This document shows, piece by piece, positions 61,317 through 64,000 of a DNA stretch of 64,000 bases; position 1 is the first letter of the stretch; each line of letters starts with the position of its first letter. This DNA is from Pseudomonas sp. MYb118 (lineage in GTDB: Bacteria; Pseudomonadota; Gammaproteobacteria; Pseudomonadales; Pseudomonadaceae). Where the stretch lies: NCBI RefSeq assembly GCF_040947875.1, contig NZ_JBFRXN010000002.1, forward strand, positions 2,480,001 to 2,544,000, given 5' to 3'. Position numbers and translations under genes: made by a program. A model generated the notes under the pieces. The model saw only the letters and a list, made by a program, of their open reading frames with translations, ran no database searches and was not told the DNA's origin.

Positions 61317-61967
61317 ATGAAAGACAAACCGAATGAATGGGTGTCCATTGCCGACCTGATGGCTGGGGTAATGGCGGTGGTGATGCTGCTGTTGGTGATG
61401 GCGGTGTTGCAGAAGAGCTATTCGGACATCAAGCACCAGCAGGAGCAGGCCCAGAGCAGTGCCAGCCAGCGGCAGAAGGTGGAGCAGTTGCTGGGTGCGT
61501 TGCGCGACTCGCTCAACAGCACTGACGGCGCCAGCCTGGTGGCGCTGGACCTGGGCGCGCAGAAACTGACGCTGCGTGATGGGGTGTTTGGCCGTGGTAG
61601 TGCCTGCATTACTGAGCAGTCCCGGGAAGCCTTCAATAGCATCGAGGTGGCGGTGACGAAGTTCCTGGGGCAGTTCCAGGGCGCCCAGGTGTACATCGAG
61701 GGTCATACCGACAACCTGCCGGTGTTGCGCCCGGTTACCAACTTCGAGGCCAATTGCACGGTTTACGACGACAACTTCACGCTCTCGGCCGCCCGCGCGC
61801 GTGAGGCGCGCAAGTTGATTATCGGCAACCTCGATGCTGCCACGGCAAGGCGAGTCGTGGTGGCGGGTTATGGAGACTCACAGCCTATCCCCGGTATTGC
61901 ACCGGAGGATGCTCAGCAGCGGCGTATCGAAGTGCGCTGGATCACGCCGGAGCAGGCCAAGCCATAA
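61317..61967 (+). CDS. MotB/OmpA-like (ZorB-like) protein
   Basis: 216 residues. N-terminal cytoplasmic stub then a single TM (about 14-31) with an acidic residue at its start (D13 in SIADLMAGVM), equivalent to the ion-carrying Asp of MotB/ZorB. Linker helix about 36-62, then an OmpA/MotB peptidoglycan-binding domain (GHTDN 129-133, LSAARA 156-161, GYGDSQPI 184-191, RRIEVRW 202-208). ATG 12 bases after the channel gene, with GAAGG upstream. In Zorya, ZorA5-ZorB2 forms a proton-driven rotor-like complex spanning inner membrane and wall; the same is inferred here. Confidence 0.85.
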   Translation: MKDKPNEWVSIADLMAGVMAVVMLLLVMAVLQKSYSDIKHQQEQAQSSASQRQKVEQLLGALRDSLNSTDGASLVALDLGAQKLTLRDGVFGRGSACITEQSREAFNSIEVAVTKFLGQFQGAQVYIEGHTDNLPVLRPVTNFEANCTVYDDNFTLSAARAREARKLIIGNLDAATARRVVVAGYGDSQPIPGIAPEDAQQRRIEVRWITPEQAKP

Positions 61968-61992
61968 GCGCTCTCCAGCAATAAACGCAACG

Positions 61993-62140
61993 CCTGTAGG
62001 AGCGGGCTTGCCCGCGAAGAAGGTGCCAGGATGTATGGCACCGACTGCGCCGGTGTTCGCGGGCAAGCCCGCTCCTACAGAAATTTGCGTTGCCCCATAA
62101 AACGGCGCGCTACCTGTAGGAGTGGGCTGGGCCGCGCGCC
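61993..62140. repeat. REPIN plus one degenerate REP
   Basis: REP at 61993-62018 and inverted partner 62056-62080, here ending GCGAAGAAGG rather than GATGG, then a diverged copy at 62112-62140 that abuts the stop of the dynamin-like gene. Lies between the convergent motor and dynamin operons; 176 bp with no gene. Confidence 0.85.
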
Positions 62141-62142
62141 TT

Positions 62143-63849
62143 TTACCCTTCGATTCGGGTGAACTCGGCCTCGATCAACTCCCCGCTTTGGCGCCATTGC
62201 TGGAACTGTTCACGCAGCGTGTTCTGGCTCTGGATAGCATTGCGCACGTCTTCGGCATTGCTTTGCAATGAGGCATAGTCCGGGAAGAATTGGGCCTCGA
62301 AGCTTGGGTCGTCGATAAGGGCCAGCACTTCTTCACGCTGATCGTTGAAGTTGTTCTCCATCTCGACGAGCGCCAGGCGGAACTGATCTTCGCGCTTCTT
62401 GCGCTCGTAGCTGTCCCAGGCCTCCAGTGCCAAGCCAGCCACCGAAAGGATGCCATTGAGGTTCTTGGCCAGGTTCACCGCACCCCATGGCTGGAACTTG
62501 AGGGTCTTGCCCAGATCCACACCGAACGTCTTGGCCGCGCCGACGATGCCATCACGGGCTGCCAGGATGCTGCCGTTGTTGATGAACTTGCCCTTGACCA
62601 CGTAGTTCAAGCCCTGCTTGCCCAGGTCGATCACGGTGCTATTGAAGTGGTCTATCTCCGAGTCGAAGCTGAGGCGCATGCGGGAAAGCTCCTGGCTGAC
62701 ACCATTGAGCTGGCGCTCAAACTCGTTCTTCAGACGAGTGTTGACCATGACGCCGTCGCGACCTATTTCATGCTCGAAGAATTCCTGGAAGGTTTCCTGG
62801 GTCAGGCCCTTGGTGCGCAGGATCAGCCCGGCAAAGTAACGCGCCACGAACTCGCGCAGGCCTGTGCGCACTTCGCTTATCTGGCCCTCGGCGCCATTGA
62901 GCTGGCGAGTGAGGGCACGGTTGACGCCACTCAGGCGCTCCACTTCATCACCCAGGCGCTGGTCGTTCTCCACCGCTACGGGCAACTCCTTGTGCAGCAC
63001 GTCGAGGATGACGCTCTTGCGCGCCTGCTCGACGATTTTCGCCGGCCCGCCACTGGCCTGGATCTTCCCGGTAGTGGCCTGTTGCAGGTTGCCGATATGC
63101 GACAGTGCCTTGAACTTGGTCAGGCGTTCGAGCCAGTAGTCGGTACCCATGTCGAACGGGTTGGCGGCGACCGCAACAATGCTCAAGGCTGCTACTTCCG
63201 CGTCGGTGGCAGCGATGCTCTCGCGCAGACGGGCTTCGACGTTGCTGCGTTTTACCTGCAAGTGCTGGGCATAGCTGTCTTCATCTTCAACATCGGCCAC
63301 TTCGTCGAAGCGGCTGAGCACGAACACCGTGCGCGGCAGCAGGTCAAGGGTGCGGAACAGCCAGTTCAGGTCGTCCTTGTGGCTGTCCTTGATCGGGTTG
63401 GTGGAGTTCATCACATACAGCACCAAGTGCGCTTCGCTGACGTACTTGCGGGTGATGTCCTTGTACTTCTCCATGGCATCGATGTCGGCGTTGTACTGCT
63501 CTTTGAAACCGAACAGCCCGGGGGTGTCGATCAGCACGAAGTTGTTGTCTACGTCGTAGACCTTCACTTCGTTGGACGACTCCTGCTGGCTGATATTCAT
63601 GCTGGCCTTGTCCAGGCGCTCCATCCACGCGGCGGCGATGGAAGTCTTGCCTTCGGAGAAGCCGCCGATCAGGGCAATCTTGAGCTTTTCGGTGGCCAGG
63701 TTCTGGCTGGCGTGTTCGAGCTTGCTCAACAGGCTGGGGTCGATGTTGACGCCCAGCGCGGCACCTTGTTCGAGAAACGCCTGCAGCTTGCCCAGCAGTG
63801 CCAGCGCCTGGTTGTTCTGGTGTTGAAAGCTTTCAAGGGTCGAATGCAT
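62143..63849 (-). CDS. Dynamin-like GTPase (LeoA-type)
   Basis: 568 residues. GTPase domain: G1 GGFSEGKT (62-69), G3 DTPG (108-111), and a G4-like SRFD (179-182). A long helical C-terminal half follows (GED/stalk-like, LRTKGLTQETFQEFFEHEIG), with a hydrophobic paddle-type stretch near 480-520 (LNGILSVAGLALEAW). Resembles bacterial dynamin-like proteins such as LeoA and others implicated in phage protection or vesicle function. AAGGAA precedes the ATG, and the preceding gene's stop is 11 bases upstream. Confidence 0.8.
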   Translation of the reverse strand: MHSTLESFQHQNNQALALLGKLQAFLEQGAALGVNIDPSLLSKLEHASQNLATEKLKIALIGGFSEGKTSIAAAWMERLDKASMNISQQESSNEVKVYDVDNNFVLIDTPGLFGFKEQYNADIDAMEKYKDITRKYVSEAHLVLYVMNSTNPIKDSHKDDLNWLFRTLDLLPRTVFVLSRFDEVADVEDEDSYAQHLQVKRSNVEARLRESIAATDAEVAALSIVAVAANPFDMGTDYWLERLTKFKALSHIGNLQQATTGKIQASGGPAKIVEQARKSVILDVLHKELPVAVENDQRLGDEVERLSGVNRALTRQLNGAEGQISEVRTGLREFVARYFAGLILRTKGLTQETFQEFFEHEIGRDGVMVNTRLKNEFERQLNGVSQELSRMRLSFDSEIDHFNSTVIDLGKQGLNYVVKGKFINNGSILAARDGIVGAAKTFGVDLGKTLKFQPWGAVNLAKNLNGILSVAGLALEAWDSYERKKREDQFRLALVEMENNFNDQREEVLALIDDPSFEAQFFPDYASLQSNAEDVRNAIQSQNTLREQFQQWRQSGELIEAEFTRIEG

Positions 63850-63860
63850 GTTGCAGTTCC

Positions 63861-64000
63861 TTATGCGTTGAGGTCGCTGGCAAGTTTTTGCAGGCCCAGG
63901 TGCGCGGCTTCAAGCTTGCGCTGGATATGCCTGGCCTGGCGGGCGGGTTGATGCAGGACGCTGTCAATGTGCCGGATCTTGTCTTTCAGCGGCGGCAGTG
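63861..64000 (-). CDS. C-terminus of an unknown protein upstream of the dynamin gene (partial)
   Basis: The last 45 codons or so of a minus-strand gene running out of the window: LPPLKDKIRHIDSVLHQPAR, then a charged helix ending LGLQKLASDLNA. Predicted coiled coil. Its TAA lies 11 bases before the dynamin-like ATG, so the two are co-transcribed. By analogy with paired bacterial dynamins it may be a second GTPase or an assembly partner, but only the tail is visible. Confidence 0.6.
   Translation of the reverse strand, partial: LPPLKDKIRHIDSVLHQPARQARHIQRKLEAAHLGLQKLASDLNA

Noticed and set aside
57091..61967. Calling the motor operon Zorya type I, II or III outright
   Set aside because: Only ZorA-like and ZorB-like proteins are recognisable; helicase, HNH and other type-defining genes are not in the window.

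Overview
The window looks like chromosomal DNA of a Pseudomonas of the fluorescens/protegens group. The evidence is high-GC coding sequence, dense GGGAGCG[A/G]GC-type REP/REPIN palindromes between genes, the recC-recB-recD order, a yfiRNB operon and a pel exopolysaccharide operon preceded by the epimerase gene pelX, an arrangement I know from P. protegens. No rRNA, tRNA, CRISPR array, insertion sequence or replication origin was seen.

Layout. 0-8 kb: recC (5' end outside the window), recB and recD, translationally coupled. 8.1-10.4 kb: yfiR-yfiN-yfiB, a c-di-GMP signalling operon. 10.4-14.4 kb: a LysR regulator divergent from mmsA-mmsB (valine catabolism), then a small cupin. 14.5-29.4 kb: ordinary accessory metabolism and transport: an AroP-type permease, three LysR regulators counting the one at 10.4 kb, a TauE/SafE permease, the quinone pair ABM/MdaB, an SDR, a SulP transporter, a GntP permease-RpiR-D-aminoacylase operon, a glyoxalase-fold protein and an McpS-like HBM chemoreceptor. 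29.6-32.7 kb: a cell-envelope group of histidine phosphatase, a frameshifted PAP2 phosphatase and an ArnT-like glycosyltransferase. 33.0-34.1 kb: a PIN-like/DUF433 toxin-antitoxin-type pair. 34.2-47.7 kb: a 470-bp regulatory region with a FleQ-box match and a CRP/Vfr-type palindrome, then pelX-pelA-B-C-D-E-F-G. 47.8-48.2 kb: an array of REP palindromes with an exact 180-bp period. 48.4-50.2 kb: enoyl-CoA hydratase, Ohr/OsmC and DUF6429.

50.2 kb to the end reads as an accessory/defence island: a zeta-toxin-like kinase with an unlisted 55-residue partner ORF, a DUF3077 gene whose leader has the architecture of a C4-type antisense RNA, a convergent type II restriction-modification pair, a small zinc ribbon protein, a WYL-domain regulator, and a four-gene operon of AAA+ ATPase, 423-residue helical protein, MotA/TolQ-like channel with a long glutamine-rich tail, and MotB/OmpA-like protein. 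The last two have the architecture of ZorA and ZorB of the Zorya anti-phage system, but none of the known Zorya effectors was recognised. After a REPIN comes a convergent dynamin-like GTPase operon that runs off the window.

How parts fit: YfiN makes c-di-GMP, held in check by YfiR and released by YfiB. In P. aeruginosa c-di-GMP binds FleQ (pel transcription) and PelD (Pel polymerisation). The window carries the synthase module, a FleQ-box match upstream of pelX, and a PelD with its c-di-GMP-binding residues intact. The 57-62 kb operon is the strongest candidate for an undescribed system.
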